DNA of 51,760 nucleotides, from positions 64,001-115,760 of IMG/VR virus record IMGVR_UViG_3300028920_001945; one strand, written 5' to 3'. Source of the stretch: a virus. The notes beneath the pieces are model-generated. The model searched no databases. It was not told the origin of the DNA and was given only the letters and a program-made list of their open reading frames with translations. Each line of letters begins with the position of its first letter. Positions within the stretch are counted from its first letter, which is position 1. The translations under genes and the position numbers were made by a program. Below are positions 34,801-41,715 of this stretch, piece by piece.

Positions 34801-35242
34801 CTTTAAAGTTTTCTATGACAGCTTGGAATCCTCTTTGTATACCCATTACCATCTGTACACCAATACTGAAGGTAACATAGTGGACAATCTTTCCTACAAA
34901 GTCTTTAAATTTAAGCATAGAAAAGATAGATTTCTGAGAGCCAACCGTTATCTTTTTACTTGTATCTAAAACTTGATCACCAAGCATTTTTTGTGATGTT
35001 ACAACCTGAGCTGAGGAGCCTCTATAGACTCCCTGTTTTTTTGTTACAACCGTATAGGCATCCGCAGATTCTTGTAAGGGTTTCGTTATACTACTAGAAT
35101 CTATAGATGCTCCTAACTGCTTAGTAGTCATATTAAGTTCTCTAGCAGTCTGTTGGATCATCTTTCTGGCTTCCTCTAAGCCAGCATTCATGCCTTTAGT
35201 ATCTATCTTTAGATTTACGTATAACGTTCCAAGTGAAGCTAT
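28886..35242 (-). CDS. Tape measure protein (probable ATA start)
   Basis: About 2118 residues, setting tail length (at about 0.15 nm per residue, near 300 nm). The first ATG (35191) is internal: upstream codons read ASLGTLYVNLKIDTKGM, the normal tape measure N-terminus, back to a stop at 35258-35260. With no ATG, GTG or TTG in between, I place the start at ATA 35242, behind GAGGAAGGTGA. Residues about 140-350 match the TP901 core (FERAAANAATVSG, FYQLASAGLDVAKITRQQML, GMLLVNMGLKGSQAGQRLNM). Hydrophobic segments near 460-500 and 525-560, long coiled coils (850-1250), a Pro/Thr linker (SQSKTSTPTTPTPTTPSRAP) and GFVKGATPSIIGEAGMEAII follow. Confidence 0.93.
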   Translation of the reverse strand: MASLGTLYVNLKIDTKGMNAGLEEARKMIQQTARELNMTTKQLGASIDSSSITKPLQESADAYTVVTKKQGVYRGSSAQVVTSQKMLGDQVLDTSKKITVGSQKSIFSMLKFKDFVGKIVHYVTFSIGVQMVMGIQRGFQAVIENFKEFERAAANAATVSGYLGGSFEQVKNRMMEMSKVLSRETVYSALEIQKSFYQLASAGLDVAKITRQQMLPILNYAAATQSDLENATEDVLTTMKAFGLELDDTTRIVDTFTSAITNSFFNMEKMSEFMKYAAPIAGALGLQLEETVAAGMLLVNMGLKGSQAGQRLNMILSKLLEPSSKAEEMLASIGLTTEDLNPELYSLTEILNKLNAAGFGAAEAASMFRARTAASAAVLVQGVYDIERYNQELLLSKGITESVADAQENTLWGALQSLSNAFQEVSLELGSTLAPILEGFAQSMIVIAPKIAKFVKQFIKFLPVLIKIVKWFLVYKVVMILITNITKALVALETIFLIIKGKQVILENSWIAALYGSIHALLARIPALAANAALLKAMAVAMSIATVGIAVAVGMAALAASGFFTLTDAAIDLTTSVKDLGTTLQSVSGDAFRGMIQTIDAWKLAVWEADHSNRGFVASLNEINKAADRMDVDLAGATSWGELINEAIKKQTGDKLENTYEEMGKRAALALAASQKKVLTKKQFEVYSKEITKVLKTNLVGETNKAFKAMGTNWQKAADNLNPDAFGWELLAGGAGIAGREINNLFDAFDALNSIYQYKEARAYFSQMLDVPIKDIVDQTSLLNEVTKILIGKTLEEVEAMATWEMLVNKASTELAFYNSNLDDLKATYDELAIVTAELDDAKENESNNIEKILDLEKKELILTNKLADSKTNLMSAIKGIITEIRTMGELMDTAVGYIEELAEAERDWKDTKENLTRSIQDEEAATLDLAEALALHGAGSNEAMNAERALQDAIQDRIDLEQQAGEQERALKNAEAQIEYTKNHGVVAEKTKDELKSLGYTIKEINKMLQDMNYNQEQVWAFEGKKKKEKEWWDPSKLWSEDYTWEDTEQEALTVTMPLTLGELELMKVTEDLAEARETLADADAKQAALEAKLLAFSALQENYTKYTTERMKNYLEVLIKIYDIKEKLYKLEEGELEQFEKLFEKLAEEGMLSEETIELYKQMEQAKGDQLKLNKPLSDVYGDLSDKERELVGQYINEEITLGELNKALAEYYRTSDDTTQITESQMNVITEYRDATIKLNDAISGLEEQLGPLVYDLMDIGAVAPDAAKAWLDIADNEAEASKQNVDMILQLSKISDEMDSMVGSTTRLAMSFMDLEGEEIVDTFDEIAAALELTGSIMGSDAEQLKVLNAFYGTSNKSLSEFTDGQLVAALTMIDLAQAAGMWQDGMDGASLATELGQGSLDAVVNSATVAINAEESFYEVQTQLTEAIVAFTDATGELTRIFNLFVQSATGMHPLAISMQTDFHNLIEEYGDLGSVIEELGQYDIKLPDFTFDVWDTEDWQTWADQLNDTPGLVSEISQAVPGIPVDVETLWDGTSWSTFYKVLTGEQQNSFRAAMDRYTAIAELSTLWEGQDFDGFLSTLGSRKDAFLQKVSEMSDTPIEVIETWDNVDWATFLSNNQSNLSLLKDYFDTNHATIFIDYALTDPNFPEKAIAAASGTAAGGKTGGGGGGFDLFGAIGGAFNFVKDSIGGIAGKVMDIAGGAFDTFKKVGGNVLKNIPIIGGLFGGGGGKTSTATVSTMPAADKSLEALGSKVDYAGDVIIDAGDELNRDGAQVGNQWIRDSGLASSTTINAANTAGNNTITSSSIFKSGVISTGNTFMDRILNAASGFVSKVNSAATTTKAAAETAAKKTSTTTPKTSSTQSKTSTPTTPTPTTPSRAPSIVDTAVKAVTDPIGTVVKAITDPIGTIGSVIDGAANLIGGAVDAVGSFLGGFKFWQTGGFVKGATPSIIGEAGMEAIIPLEGVNKKYAADILQKILSRYPELISQMDFLSKKNEMTKALTDIDTRKIFKKLIPPRTKGRAPGVGMLPFPSIGAPGFRIPEGVGGYGTSPSQMIPLRERLTANYGNNTTINQGESSREEFNIMGALNINGVQSPVDFERKLMEILKKKRRTTM

Positions 35243-35346
35243 AATATCACCTTCCTCTTACTACTCAGAAATAGAGTTTTGGCCTCTAAGGCCATTCTAG
35301 GGCCCTTTAAATCAAAAATATAAGGGTATTCTAGATATATATTCAT
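35239..35346 (-). CDS. Small protein of 35 residues between the Ig-like gene and the tape measure
   Basis: ATG at 35346 follows the upstream stop (35349-35351) by 2 nt and is preceded by AAAGAGAT. The frame (MNIYLEYPYIF, DLKGPRMALEAKTLFLSSKR, ending KVIL) stops with TAG at 35239-35241, which overlaps the proposed tape measure start as ATAG, mirroring the ATGA overlaps used throughout this genome. The tight fit on both sides argues for a real gene, despite the length. No function is recognised. A possible hairpin (GGCCT/AGGCC, 35281-35293) lies inside it. Confidence 0.55.
   Translation of the reverse strand: MNIYLEYPYIFDLKGPRMALEAKTLFLSSKRKVIL
35246..35257 (-). promoter_or_regulatory. Shine-Dalgarno sequence deciding the tape measure start
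   Basis: Read on the - strand, GAGGAAGGTGAT precedes ATT (35245-35243) and ATA (35242-35240). GGTGA-type sites with 4-7 nt spacing precede other starts here (AGGTGA for 50833, AGAGGTG for 19304). The spacing fits ATA or ATT, but not the ATG at 35191, which lies more than 50 nt away. Confidence 0.6.
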
Positions 35347-35348
35347 AT

Positions 35349-35663
35349 TTATCTCTTTACGTATACTAATTGTATTGGGTTCCTATCATACTTTGGAGAC
35401 CAATGAAAGGGGTGTTGATAATCAAATAGACCTTTCCACTCCGTGACGTAAATTCCTAAGTCATCCGTAGATTGAGTGGATATATAATAATGATATATTC
35501 CAGTAGCTTCATGACATCCAGATTCTGGACCCATTAGTACTGTACCATCAGGTCTATAGACTGTAAGATAAGCTATATTTCCAGAACAATCTACATTTGT
35601 AGAGCCAGATGTAAATGTTACTGTAGCCTTCCAGGTTGTGCCACGTTCAAATTTTGTAAGCAT
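35349..35663 (-). CDS. Small Ig-like/BppU-type structural protein
   Basis: A 104-residue all-beta protein: FERGTTWKATVTFTSGSTNV, GNIAYLTVYRPDGTVLMGPE, ATGIYHYYISTQSTDDLGIY and VTEWKGLFDYQHPFHWSP. This is the layout of small phage structural proteins with an immunoglobulin-like or BppU N-terminal-like fold, in which an input polymer property (TVYRPDGTV) is set against the response strand (GIYVTEWKG). Probably a minor tail or baseplate protein. Follows an HNH gene by about 33 nt and precedes the 35-codon gene. Confidence 0.6.
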   Translation of the reverse strand: MLTKFERGTTWKATVTFTSGSTNVDCSGNIAYLTVYRPDGTVLMGPESGCHEATGIYHYYISTQSTDDLGIYVTEWKGLFDYQHPFHWSPKYDRNPIQLVYVKR

Positions 35664-35696
35664 TTTAATTCCTAATATTAAATAACATAAATTACA

Positions 35697-36407
35697 CTAT
35701 TGTTGATTTAATGGATTTAATGAATGGACCCATCTATGACAATCATAACATAATGTAATTCCATTGTTAATGTCAAATCTATAATCTGGATATTTAGAGA
35801 AAGATTTGATATGATGAGGATGTATTATAACTTTATTATTTTTTTCACTTTTATTTTTACAAATTTGACAGGTATAATTATCTCTTTCAAATATGTTCTC
35901 TCTCCAATTCTTAAATTTTATACTATTTCTTAATTTTCTATTTTCCGGAGTTATACCTCCTTTCCAATTCCAATGATTCTTACCAGATCTATAAGAATTA
36001 TAACAATCCATAGAACAAAAATTAGCATTAGATTGTTTAGTTTTAAATTCTTTATTACAATTCTTACATATTTTTATATACCTCTTTTTATTCAAGTTAA
36101 TTATTCCCTTTAAAGAATCTTGATATTTTTTATCATATTTAGTTCTTCTAATTTTTAATTCATATTCATGTTTTTTCCTATAAGTTTTATTATATTTAGA
36201 TATTTTATCTGGATTACTTTTTTTCCAATTTTCTTTTGTAATTCTAACTTTTTCTGGATGCCTTTCTCTATATCTTTTATATTTCTTATTATATTCTTTT
36301 TTTCTGCAATTATCACAATATTTAGTAGAGTTATGAACATTATATAACTCTTTATCACATATAATGCATTTACAATCTTTTGTAGGCATAATTCCTTTTT
36401 TACTCAT
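35697..36407 (-). CDS. HNH homing endonuclease
   Basis: A 236-residue Lys-rich protein. It has an N-terminal zinc ribbon ([21 protein letters not shown]), a long basic linker of repeated [14 protein letters not shown]-like segments, and a second ribbon ([20 protein letters not shown]). The [12 protein letters not shown] motif and the HNH core [40 protein letters not shown] follow. The start may be ATG 36407 or the in-frame ATG 36389, which has a closer AAGGA. It splits two structural genes, consistent with a homing insertion. The core is very close to the one in the 19297 gene (HHIKxFSKYP, FDIxNGITLC), so the two share recent ancestry. Confidence 0.88.
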   Translation of the reverse strand: MSKKGIMPTKDCKCIICDKELYNVHNSTKYCDNCRKKEYNKKYKRYRERHPEKVRITKENWKKSNPDKISKYNKTYRKKHEYELKIRRTKYDKKYQDSLKGIINLNKKRYIKICKNCNKEFKTKQSNANFCSMDCYNSYRSGKNHWNWKGGITPENRKLRNSIKFKNWRENIFERDNYTCQICKNKSEKNNKVIIHPHHIKSFSKYPDYRFDINNGITLCYDCHRWVHSLNPLNQQ

Positions 36408-36437
36408 ATTTCTTTAATCTATATAAACATAAAAACA

Positions 36438-36707
36438 TTATTCGGATACCGTAGTGGTAGCCTTTTTTTGTTCAGTTGTATTACTACTAGAGCTTCTAGT
36501 TTCTGTCTTGGTAGAAGAAGTTCTTCTTAAATCAGTTTTTGTGCTACTAGCCTTGTTTCTTTCTGTTTTAGTTGAGGAAATTCCTCTAGTTTCAGATACT
36601 CTTGAGGATATACCAGTCGGTATATTTGTTTCCCCAACACAATCAAAAATTCCATCTGGTAGAGTATCAAATCTACTAGTGTCAAATATTCCACATATTT
36701 GGGTCAT
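36438..36707 (-). CDS. Small structural protein with a 10-residue repeat tail
   Basis: An 89-residue protein. The first 30 residues (TQICGIFDTSRFDTLPDGIF) resemble the short IFDTxRFD/IFD proteins found among phage tail genes. The rest is a near-regular decapeptide repeat: GISSTKTERN, KASSTKTDLR, RTSSTKTETR, SSSSNTTEQK. Such Ser/Thr-rich repeats can form an extended stalk and offer many O-glycosylation sites, which is worth noting given the glycan operon. Function is unknown. It follows the 36710 gene by 2 nt. Confidence 0.6.
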   Translation of the reverse strand: MTQICGIFDTSRFDTLPDGIFDCVGETNIPTGISSRVSETRGISSTKTERNKASSTKTDLRRTSSTKTETRSSSSNTTEQKKATTTVSE

Positions 36708-36709
36708 AA

Positions 36710-37099
36710 TTAATTGCCGTAGTCACTAGTCTTGGAATGACCCTTTCTATTCCAAGAATTAAATATATAGAGATTATTGTCATAATTTCTATGAGTGTTA
36801 ATATAAATATCTCCAGAATCATTAGCTTCTTGTAATGTTAAATCTAGATTTTTCATTCTATCTGATATAATTACTTTAAATGATGTATTAGCATCTTCTC
36901 CATATCCTTTAGCATTTACATTCATAGTGCATGCTGAATATGCATAGTCATCTATATTACCAACATATTTACCACCAGAATTAGTCACAACAGTAAGTGT
37001 AGTTGAGCCACTTGTTAGACTAACTGAACCTGATGTTACTAAATCACCATTGGAGTCGTATATATATCCATATACTGGATAAGGCATTCCTATTGACAT
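36710..37099 (-). CDS. Ig-like (carboxypeptidase-regulatory-type) structural protein
   Basis: A 129-residue protein whose first 90 residues fit the CarboxypepD_reg-like fold: YPVYGYIYDSNGDLVTSGSV, SLTSGSTTLTVVTNSGGKYV, and NVNAKGYGEDANTSFKVIIS. In these domains a YxYxxxGxxxxxGxV strand pair is followed by a GxYxxxL turn and an xAxGY strand. They occur as adhesive or spacer modules in virion proteins. The remaining C-terminal tail is polar. The gene starts within the stop of the 37099 gene (1-nt overlap). Confidence 0.65.
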   Translation of the reverse strand: MSIGMPYPVYGYIYDSNGDLVTSGSVSLTSGSTTLTVVTNSGGKYVGNIDDYAYSACTMNVNAKGYGEDANTSFKVIISDRMKNLDLTLQEANDSGDIYINTHRNYDNNLYIFNSWNRKGHSKTSDYGN

Positions 37100-39426
37100 T
37101 ATGAAGCCTTCCCACCGATATTAAATGTTTCTGAATCCGCAACACTTATGAATAATACATCATCCTCAGTGATTGTTATAGATGGCTCTAGAAATCCAAC
37201 TATATAATAATCCCATTCATAATTAGTTTCATCCCAATAATAGATAAATTCCCCTGCATCTAAAGTTGTGGATATGTGAGTATTAGCCACCTCACTTGCT
37301 GTCGTTGCTGCATCATCTGTCCAGCCAACATAATTACCACCATTATTAATATCATTTGTGAGAGTTACTTCTCTAGCAGAGGTATAATCAGTTCCAGAAT
37401 CTGCATCCATACTTATCTCTTGAGTACCTGAATCTGTTAGATATACCTTTATTATATCAAATACATCAACATCAAAATCTGTACCTGATTCATCTCCATA
37501 ATAATATATCCATAGTCCATCATCTATATCCCAAGTTGTTCCTACCCATGCCGCTATATATTCTGCTGATTCATCAAAATCAGCTATATCTTCTGCCACT
37601 GTTGATGCAGTTCCATCATCATCCCCAAGCCATACAAAGTAATCTATTCCATCGTTCCTTATAGTTGCTGTATATGTGTCTCCACCAGCACTCGTTGTAA
37701 AACTAAAACTACTGTTAGCCCAACCGCCATTGCCATCATTAACACTAACATTCCACCAATAAGTCGTGCTATAGCTGTCAACCCAAGATACATTTGTGCA
37801 GTAATAAGTCCCATTAGATACACTTGTATTTGTACCCATAACAGTCCAGCTACCAGATTCATTTGTAGACCATGTAATATTCATATCCTGTGTTGCATCA
37901 TCCAAATCAGATACACTAATATTGAAATGAGAATAGTTACCAATAAGGCTTAATCCAACATTTGTACTTTGGTTCAATGGGTTTTCACTACTAGCAGTTA
38001 TGCTAGGGTTATTGTTTTCAGGTTCACCACCACCCTCAGTATAAGAACAATAAATATATAACTGTCGTTTAGTAATAATATCCCAACCAGCATCCATAGG
38101 AGAATCCCATGTTACACCACCTGAGACAAGCTCTTTTAATAATTTCCATGTAGTTTCACCAGAATCATATAAAACAACAACCGAATTATGACCATCACTA
38201 CCTAAGTTACTTACCGTACCAACAGCCATATAATAATCAGTACCCTCTGTAACTGATGGTTTAGGTTCACTAAAATCAAAGTCATATGCAGTATCTGCTG
38301 ATAAGCCGCTACGAGATTCAGTAGTAGCAATAAGATTACCCATTGTTTCATCATCAACATACTCATATAAAGCACATTGAATAGTTATATCAACATCCCA
38401 ACCTGAATCTGTATAAATAGTTATGTTATCTGCTGTACCACTACTACTAGGTGCATAACTGTCCATGTACCAATATTCATCACCTTTATAATATATATAT
38501 AAACCATGACTCCCACTAGAATATCCAAATGTCGGGTCAATCAACATCTTCTCACCCTTAGCCATCCTGACACTTGTGTAAACACGCCAGTTAAACGTTT
38601 GCTTATTACTAACAGATGTTACATCTTTAACCATAACAGTCTTACCCGCTTCAGGACTATTTTTATAATCACTCCAATCATAATAGATATTGTAATCCTC
38701 AGATTCAGTGATACTAAAATTTAGTAATATTTTATCTTCAATATCTTTAGCACTTATGCTTTTATCCTGATAACTTTTTACATTATCAGTCCTCAACAAT
38801 AGTTGATAGTATGCGTTTTCATCACTAACCCAAGATAGTGTATGCTTCTCAGAAAGATTGATAGCATTCCAATCCTTCTTAACAACAAGCAACTTAGTAC
38901 AATCCACCCAGTGAACATTATCAACACTCTTTTGTAAACTCCAAACCACAGTAGTATTAAGCCAACTACGATAAAAACTGATATTTACATCCTTAAAAAT
39001 TGTCTCACCCATACCAAAACTATCCTTTGGCGGTATAAAGTCTGTATAAATAAAAGGCTCAGGAATATCTAAATCTGGTATTTCTGGACCACTATCAAAA
39101 TATATAACTCCTCCTGTTGCAGTTCCAAGTGCAGCCATGATTATTATAAATTTCTTATAATTTTTCTTAATCCACTTTATAGTTTCCACTCTAGTTATAA
39201 TGAAGGCAATAAGAGCAATAAGTATATCAGATATCATTAATACTGTTGGAGGACCAGGAGCCTCTCCAAGAACATACCATAATAATGATAGCAAGAATAT
39301 TATAATTATTCCTGGTATAATATATTTTTTATAATCTATTAAGAATATTCTAATATTATTAATTCCTTTGTAAAAGTATTCTAGAATTGTAGTGAACAGT
39401 AAAGATATATTTTCAATTAATTTCAT
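37099..39426 (-). CDS. Membrane-anchored surface protein of archaeal type, probably host-derived
   Basis: A 775-residue protein. The N-terminus has three predicted membrane helices (about 36-55 YIIPGIIIIFLLSLLWYVLG, 62-79, 91-110 FIIIMAALGTATGG). The long outside part starts with a DSGPEIPDLDIPEPFIYTDF region. Near 480-580 is a fibronectin/Ig-like module typical of euryarchaeal surface proteins (NPLNQSTNVGL, DLDDATQDMNITWSTNESGS, TYWWNVSVNDGNGGWANSSF), rich in NxS/T sequons. The last 200 residues are acidic repeats (WLGDDDGTASTVAEDIADFD). Arg is often CGT or AGG, unlike the AGA-rich neighbours, which suggests recent transfer. A membrane anchor is odd for a tail gene. Confidence 0.65.
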   Translation of the reverse strand: MKLIENISLLFTTILEYFYKGINNIRIFLIDYKKYIIPGIIIIFLLSLLWYVLGEAPGPPTVLMISDILIALIAFIITRVETIKWIKKNYKKFIIIMAALGTATGGVIYFDSGPEIPDLDIPEPFIYTDFIPPKDSFGMGETIFKDVNISFYRSWLNTTVVWSLQKSVDNVHWVDCTKLLVVKKDWNAINLSEKHTLSWVSDENAYYQLLLRTDNVKSYQDKSISAKDIEDKILLNFSITESEDYNIYYDWSDYKNSPEAGKTVMVKDVTSVSNKQTFNWRVYTSVRMAKGEKMLIDPTFGYSSGSHGLYIYYKGDEYWYMDSYAPSSSGTADNITIYTDSGWDVDITIQCALYEYVDDETMGNLIATTESRSGLSADTAYDFDFSEPKPSVTEGTDYYMAVGTVSNLGSDGHNSVVVLYDSGETTWKLLKELVSGGVTWDSPMDAGWDIITKRQLYIYCSYTEGGGEPENNNPSITASSENPLNQSTNVGLSLIGNYSHFNISVSDLDDATQDMNITWSTNESGSWTVMGTNTSVSNGTYYCTNVSWVDSYSTTYWWNVSVNDGNGGWANSSFSFTTSAGGDTYTATIRNDGIDYFVWLGDDDGTASTVAEDIADFDESAEYIAAWVGTTWDIDDGLWIYYYGDESGTDFDVDVFDIIKVYLTDSGTQEISMDADSGTDYTSAREVTLTNDINNGGNYVGWTDDAATTASEVANTHISTTLDAGEFIYYWDETNYEWDYYIVGFLEPSITITEDDVLFISVADSETFNIGGKAS

Positions 39427-39428
39427 AT

Positions 39429-41108
39429 TTAATATACTCCAATCATCATCATACCATTACCATATTTAATACCCGTAAGAGTACTTTGAGTACCTGAATA
39501 CATTAATCTCACCTTAACAAATTCACCAGCGGATGAACGTCCTAAAGGATTTCCTTGCTGGAGTATCTGAGAAGATGTTTTATAAACATTATCAGCACCC
39601 GTTAAATCAAAACTAGAACCAGCTAACATCTGCATATATAAACCTGATATTCCATATTGGGTACCAGATGCACAAGCATGAGCTTGATATACATATGCTG
39701 ATTTTGTAGCAGGACATTGGAATTTAGTTATCTCTAAACTTTGATTGGCTGATAATCTGATATTGGCTATATTATAGGTCATTGGAGATATTCCCTTAAA
39801 TTCTCCACCTGATATCTTACTGCCAGATAATCCTCCAGTTGTTGTGAAGCCTCCACCTGTTGATGTTATCTTGCCAGTTGTTGTATCATCTCCATTATTA
39901 ATCAGATAGTCACTATGAGCTTGAGAGTTATCTAACCTATGAGTGGTATTTAAGGTCACTGCACCTGATACTCCCTTTCCAAGGGCTGAAGGATAAAAGT
40001 TAGCAATTGCTACTGAACTAGCTATATAATCATCAACCGAAATAGTTTCTGATCGTGTACCTGATATTGCTACTGCTCCTACAAATGCAGTTATTCCTGT
40101 TCCGGTATCCAAATCATACCAACCTGAAATTCCTCCACCTGCATTATCATCTACGTATTTCTTAATAGACTGTTGTGTAGCAAGGGATGTGTCAGAATCA
40201 GATGACATATCATCTTCATCTAGGATTCCTGTAACCTTAGTAGACTGTCCTAATTTTAATGATGCACCTGAATAGGCTTGTGCTGAGATTGCTCCATTAA
40301 CTTGCAATTGATATTGGAGAGTTTCTACATCAATATCTCCTATACCCACATAACCTTTATTATCAGCACATATAGCTCCACTATCGGCAGTTATAACATT
40401 AAAATACCCGTCTGAGCCAAATGTTAATTCCCAATCTCCATCATCCGTAAAAACAGAAAATGAATCATTTTCTAAATTTATAGAACCTGATCCATTATCA
40501 ATCAGAAGTTCTAGATCATATTGACCTAAAATAATATAACTATTACCATCATTTATACTAACTTCAAATTCTCTACTAAAATTTTCTTCTCCCCCTCTAA
40601 TCTTAATAAAATCTGATTCCCCGGATGCTGCAATAGTAGTAGTCCATTCTCCATCAGCTTCATCATTATATTCAAACATAATGTATTGATGAGGATGTCC
40701 GATATGATAAATATATTCACCACATGCTAGAGTATTAGCAGATACTGCATTTAAAGTGAGTCCACTATGAAGGAAATTAGTATCAACATAATGCTTATTA
40801 GCAACTCCACTCGCATAAGTCGGATCAGCTATACCAGATATACCAGTTCCTCTAAAGGTTACAGAACCACTAAAGTATGAATCTCCAGATACCTGAAATC
40901 TGTATGCACCATAATCGGTTCCTGATGGTGCAACTACAACTTTACCTGCATCATAATATATAGAGCCAGCATCTAAATTAGTCTGAGAGCTCCAATAAGT
41001 AGTTCCATCTCCACCTGAATTATCATCTACGTATTTCTTATTAGCAGCTCCACTATTATAAGTAGGAGTTGCAAGTCCAGATATTTCAGTTGTTTCTAAT
41101 ATAGTCAT
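39429..41108 (-). CDS. Tail fibre protein with KKYVDD and IYHIGHP modules
   Basis: A 559-residue fibre. The N-terminus and middle hold GLATPTYNSGAANKKYVDDN and GIADPTYASGVANKHYVDTN repeats, a common fibre element. AVSANTLACGEYIYHIGHPH and WTTTIAASGESDFIKIRGGE modules follow, shared with 23985 and 21838. VGIGDIDVETLQYQLQVNGA, FYPSALGKGVSGAVTLNTTH and DYLINNGDDTTTGKITSTGG come next. The C-terminal 130 residues (ANIRLSANQSLEITKFQCPA to YGNGMMMIGVY) are a distinct beta-rich head, probably the receptor-binding part. Confidence 0.85.
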   Translation of the reverse strand: MTILETTEISGLATPTYNSGAANKKYVDDNSGGDGTTYWSSQTNLDAGSIYYDAGKVVVAPSGTDYGAYRFQVSGDSYFSGSVTFRGTGISGIADPTYASGVANKHYVDTNFLHSGLTLNAVSANTLACGEYIYHIGHPHQYIMFEYNDEADGEWTTTIAASGESDFIKIRGGEENFSREFEVSINDGNSYIILGQYDLELLIDNGSGSINLENDSFSVFTDDGDWELTFGSDGYFNVITADSGAICADNKGYVGIGDIDVETLQYQLQVNGAISAQAYSGASLKLGQSTKVTGILDEDDMSSDSDTSLATQQSIKKYVDDNAGGGISGWYDLDTGTGITAFVGAVAISGTRSETISVDDYIASSVAIANFYPSALGKGVSGAVTLNTTHRLDNSQAHSDYLINNGDDTTTGKITSTGGGFTTTGGLSGSKISGGEFKGISPMTYNIANIRLSANQSLEITKFQCPATKSAYVYQAHACASGTQYGISGLYMQMLAGSSFDLTGADNVYKTSSQILQQGNPLGRSSAGEFVKVRLMYSGTQSTLTGIKYGNGMMMIGVY

Positions 41109-41118
41109 ATTTTATTCC

Positions 41119-41715
41119 TCATATAATTCCAATAGTTAAATTCTCTAATTTAAATCTATAATATTGTGGGTCTACCACCTTAACACATTTTTCTACATCT
41201 ATAGGCCATCCACTATCTTTAAGTATCTGAAAGTGCATAGAAGGATTCTCAATGACTCCTCTATACCAGAATACATCTAAGGATAGTACATCCTTCCTAT
41301 TCTTAATTCTTTCTATGATATCTTCCATATTTCTCTCCAGATGCTCTATATTCTGTAATTGTTGACCAAAGAACCCATCATAAGATTGTCGTATCTCTTC
41401 TGGATGTCTTCTCATAAAGATAACTCTTATTCCATCTGGCATTACAGCCATCTTTGGTACTCCATGATTGAGTGCCTTAATTAATTTACCCTTATATTTA
41501 CTTGGAAATCCAAATTCCTGATAGTCCTTACGTTCAAGTTCATAGAGACCACCTATATTTGGGTCATAGTGTTCATCTGCAAATCTATTCTTCATTACAT
41601 CTCTAGATTGTCTATAGGAAGCATCCATACCTCCTGCTTCTAGAGCTTTCATCATCATTGATGTTCCAGTTCTCATAAAACCTGAAACTACATATACTGT
41701 ATTATTTTTATTCAT
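41119..41715 (-). CDS. Sulfotransferase-fold protein
   Basis: I use ATG 41715 (in the overlap with the previous stop, TATGAATAA) rather than TTG 41730. The 198-residue product opens with YVVSGFMRTGTSMMMKALEA, the PAPS 5'-phosphosulfate loop of sulfotransferases, and has RVIFMRRHPEEIRQSYDGFF, the 3'-phosphate-binding Arg/Ser block. It is small compared with cellular enzymes (250-350) but matches short phage-encoded members. It would transfer sulfate from PAPS to a sugar or protein. Placement between virion genes suggests modification of a tail or surface glycan. Confidence 0.82.
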   Translation of the reverse strand: MNKNNTVYVVSGFMRTGTSMMMKALEAGGMDASYRQSRDVMKNRFADEHYDPNIGGLYELERKDYQEFGFPSKYKGKLIKALNHGVPKMAVMPDGIRVIFMRRHPEEIRQSYDGFFGQQLQNIEHLERNMEDIIERIKNRKDVLSLDVFWYRGVIENPSMHFQILKDSGWPIDVEKCVKVVDPQYYRFKLENLTIGII

